Assembly (NCBI GenBank): GCA_016215025.1
Contig: JACRMI010000041.1
Location: 1-64,000, forward strand
Reading direction: 5' to 3'
From: Chloroflexota bacterium
GTDB taxonomy: Bacteria; Chloroflexota; Anaerolineae; UBA4142
DNA: 64,000 bases
The translations under genes were made by a program, and so were the position numbers. The notes under the pieces are model-generated. The model had not been told where the DNA came from, did no database searches, and saw only the letters and a program-made list of their open reading frames with translations. Below are positions 62,349-64,000 of the stretch, one piece after another (position 1 is the first letter of the stretch; each line of letters opens with the position of its first letter).

Positions 62349-63209
62349 ATGGTAGAAACAAAACGATCCAAGGTGACTTTGCCGTATCTGTTTGAAAAGA
62401 TGCGTAAGGGTGAACAGATTACGATGATCACTTGCTATGATTATCCGATGGCGGACTTGGTCGAAAAAGCCGGTGTCGATATGGTGCTCGTCGGCGATTC
62501 GATGGGCATGACGATCCTGGGTTACGAATCGACGTTGCCGGTGACGCAAGATGTGATGATGCCGCATGTGCAAGCGGTGCGTCGCGGCAGTGCCAATTGT
62601 TGGCTGATTGGCGACATGCCGTACATGACGTATCAACCGTCGGTAGAAACGGCGATTCGGTGCGCGGGACGTTTCATGGCAGAGGGTGCATGCGACGCGG
62701 TGAAGCTCGAAGGCGGCGCGGAGATGGCGGATCGAATTGCAGGCATCGTCAAATCGGGTATTCCGTGCATGGGACATCTGGGTCTCACCCCGCAAAGTGT
62801 CTCGGCGCTGGGCGGCTACAAAGTGCAAGGCAAAGGTGCGTTGCAGGCAAAGAAGATTATCGACGATGCTAAGGCGTTGGAAGATGCAGGCGCATATTCA
62901 ATTTTGCTGGAGATGGTTCCCGACCGGGTATGCGAACTTATCACGCAGCGCGCCGGTATTCCAATCATCAGTCTTGGCTCTGGTCCGCACGCGCACGGTC
63001 AATTACTAATTTTCCACGACATGTTCGGTCTGTATCCTCGATTCAAACCCAAGATGGCTAAGGTTTTTGGCGACGCCGGCAAAACAATTGGCGATGGCTT
63101 GAAACAATACGTCGCCGAAGTGACCGCGAAGCAATTTCCGCAGCCTGAAAATTGGTTTGGCATCAAGGACGAAGAGTACGCGGAATTGAAAAAGCTGTTG
63201 GGTGAATAA
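62349..63209 (+). CDS. panB: 3-methyl-2-oxobutanoate hydroxymethyltransferase
   Basis: 286 residues, standard PanB length. Motifs: TCYDYPMADLVEKAGVDMVLVGDSMGM (metal-binding Asp), GMTILGYESTLPVT, GDMPYMTYQPSVETA, KLEGGAEMADRI and MGHLGLTPQSVSALGGYKVQG. It adds a hydroxymethyl group from methylenetetrahydrofolate to 3-methyl-2-oxobutanoate, the first step of pantothenate synthesis. AAAGGAGGAG precedes the ATG. panC is not in the window. Confidence 0.96.
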   Translation: MVETKRSKVTLPYLFEKMRKGEQITMITCYDYPMADLVEKAGVDMVLVGDSMGMTILGYESTLPVTQDVMMPHVQAVRRGSANCWLIGDMPYMTYQPSVETAIRCAGRFMAEGACDAVKLEGGAEMADRIAGIVKSGIPCMGHLGLTPQSVSALGGYKVQGKGALQAKKIIDDAKALEDAGAYSILLEMVPDRVCELITQRAGIPIISLGSGPHAHGQLLIFHDMFGLYPRFKPKMAKVFGDAGKTIGDGLKQYVAEVTAKQFPQPENWFGIKDEEYAELKKLLGE

Positions 63210-63224
63210 CTCACCCTCACCTAA

Positions 63225-63328
63225 CCTCTCCCTCTCAGGGAGAGGAATCTAATCCCTTCTCCCTTGTAGGGAGAAGCGATAGTGCGTCCGTAATGCAGTG
63301 CTTGGCACTGCGTCAATGACGCACTATC
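63225..63328. repeat. Cluster of three to four palindromes after panB
   Basis: CCTCTCCCT/AGGGAGAGG (63225-63245), CTTCTCCC/GGGAGAAG (63256-63276), and an outer GATAGTGCGTC/GACGCACTATC (63278-63288 / 63318-63328) enclosing GCAGTGC/GCACTGC. Non-coding; probably terminators or REP-like elements. Confidence 0.7.
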
Positions 63329-63353
63329 GGATGAGGGTGGAATGGAGATTCTA

Positions 63354-64000
63354 ATGGACGACAAAGTACTCAAACAACTGAAAATCCCCGCGAGCAACCT
63401 CGCTGCTATCAACGACTTTTTGCTCGACCCGAAGAACAAGCTCGTCAAAGATGTGCTGAAGGTCATCGCCAAGCACGGCACGATTGCCGAGATCAATCGC
63501 AAATCGGCAGAGGCGCGCAAGCTCCCTAGCTTGATGAAACGCTTGCGCGACATGAAATCGCCGTATGTGCCGGACTTGGAATGGCTGATCGAGCAGCGTG
63601 ATCGCGGCGCGTTCGTCAGCGTTGACGATTATCGCCGTCAGGTGTTGGGCGATGCGGCGGCGACGATGAAATTCAAGAAATCATACGCCCCGACACTGGA
63701 GATTAGCGCCTTCCAGTATTTTCCGTGGCTTATTGACGAAGCCAAGCAAGCCATCGAGAAAAAGGAGTTGATGCCTGGGCGGTTCATTCGCGTGCGGTAC
63801 ATGAAAGAGTCGGAATCGGACCAAGGCGATTTGCTGGCAGGCATGGCGGCGATGCAAATCGTTGGCTCGTCGTACGTGGATACGCTCGACACCAAAGGGA
63901 CGGACGGCTCGAACGTGCACCTCGGCGGAGCGGATACCATCGCCGGTTATTTCGGCGGCATCGGCGAGCCGAACGAGTACGCGCTGAAATGGCTCGACGA
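63354..64000 (+). CDS. Large protein of unknown function, 5' part (runs off the window)
   Basis: 215 codons without stop from ATG 63354 (GGAG 8 bp upstream; ATG 63342 is an alternative). It reads MDDKVLKQLKIPASNLAAIN, is soluble and charged, and contains SFQYFPWLIDEAKQAI-like and VRYMKESESDQGDLLAGMAAMQI, followed by a glycine-rich segment (NVHLGGADTIAGYFGG). I do not recognise the family. The gene is not cut by any repeat. Confidence 0.7.
   Translation, partial: MDDKVLKQLKIPASNLAAINDFLLDPKNKLVKDVLKVIAKHGTIAEINRKSAEARKLPSLMKRLRDMKSPYVPDLEWLIEQRDRGAFVSVDDYRRQVLGDAAATMKFKKSYAPTLEISAFQYFPWLIDEAKQAIEKKELMPGRFIRVRYMKESESDQGDLLAGMAAMQIVGSSYVDTLDTKGTDGSNVHLGGADTIAGYFGGIGEPNEYALKWLD

Overview
The window reads as a chromosome segment (roughly 50-55% G+C by eye) from an anaerobic or facultative bacterium, most likely a Chloroflexi (Anaerolineae-type) genome. 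This placement is inference. It rests on lipoproteins with Thr/Pro-rich linkers, PD40/WD40-like secreted proteins, a giant beta-helix surface protein ending in a YLPLILK-type tail, many cobalamin-binding radical SAM proteins, a fused nuoCD, and intergenic palindromic repeat families. No rRNA, tRNA or CRISPR array was seen.

Layout. 1-4.2 kb: edge of a probable insertion sequence, then a minus-strand group of threonine catabolism genes (kbl, tdh) with two alpha/beta hydrolases. 4.3-9.9 kb: lipoprotein behind a leader attenuator, PIG-L-like hydrolase, aldehyde dehydrogenase, metallophosphoesterase. 10-15.9 kb: B12 radical SAM, glycosyltransferase, surface and membrane proteins. 16-21.3 kb: a giant Lhr-type helicase carrying two in-frame palindromic insertions, and a YbaK-type deacylase. 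21.6-33.7 kb: PAS/GAF sensor and response regulator, then a metabolic block of three B12 radical SAM proteins, a polyferredoxin, a tungsten aldehyde ferredoxin oxidoreductase, a MoaD-like protein, a VapBC-like pair with a nonsense mutation, Uma2, and a SPASM radical SAM protein. 33.8-43.5 kb: a strong promoter and a partial complex I operon (nuoB, nuoCD, nuoF, nuoG, nuoI) ending in a membrane HdrD-like Fe-S oxidoreductase. A four-helix-bundle gene between inverted repeats sits where nuoE is usual. 43.5-44.5 kb: a PIN toxin-antitoxin island flanked by a duplicated 3' end of the HdrD-like gene.

44.5-61.3 kb is the most unusual part. Three RNA elements on the minus strand match the architecture of the class II cyclic di-GMP riboswitch: a pseudoknot with a covarying stem, and an invariant AACCG(A/G)CCG that also forms the 5' arm of a terminator. 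They precede (i) a secreted sulfatase gene with an internal stop, (ii) a thiazole/oxazole-modified microcin (TOMM/LAP) RiPP operon, and (iii) an emfourin-like protease-inhibitor gene. The RiPP operon encodes a precursor with a ten-cysteine core (CCCCIACCCCCC), a ThiF-like partner protein, a YcaO cyclodehydratase with a C-terminal PxPxP, a SagB-type flavin dehydrogenase and an unrecognised 770-residue TPR-like protein. A decayed GGDEF (diguanylate cyclase) remnant lies nearby. The simplest reading is a RiPP pathway and surface programme switched on by c-di-GMP through anti-termination.

61-64 kb: transglutaminase-like lipoprotein, panB, and a partial unrecognised gene running off the window.
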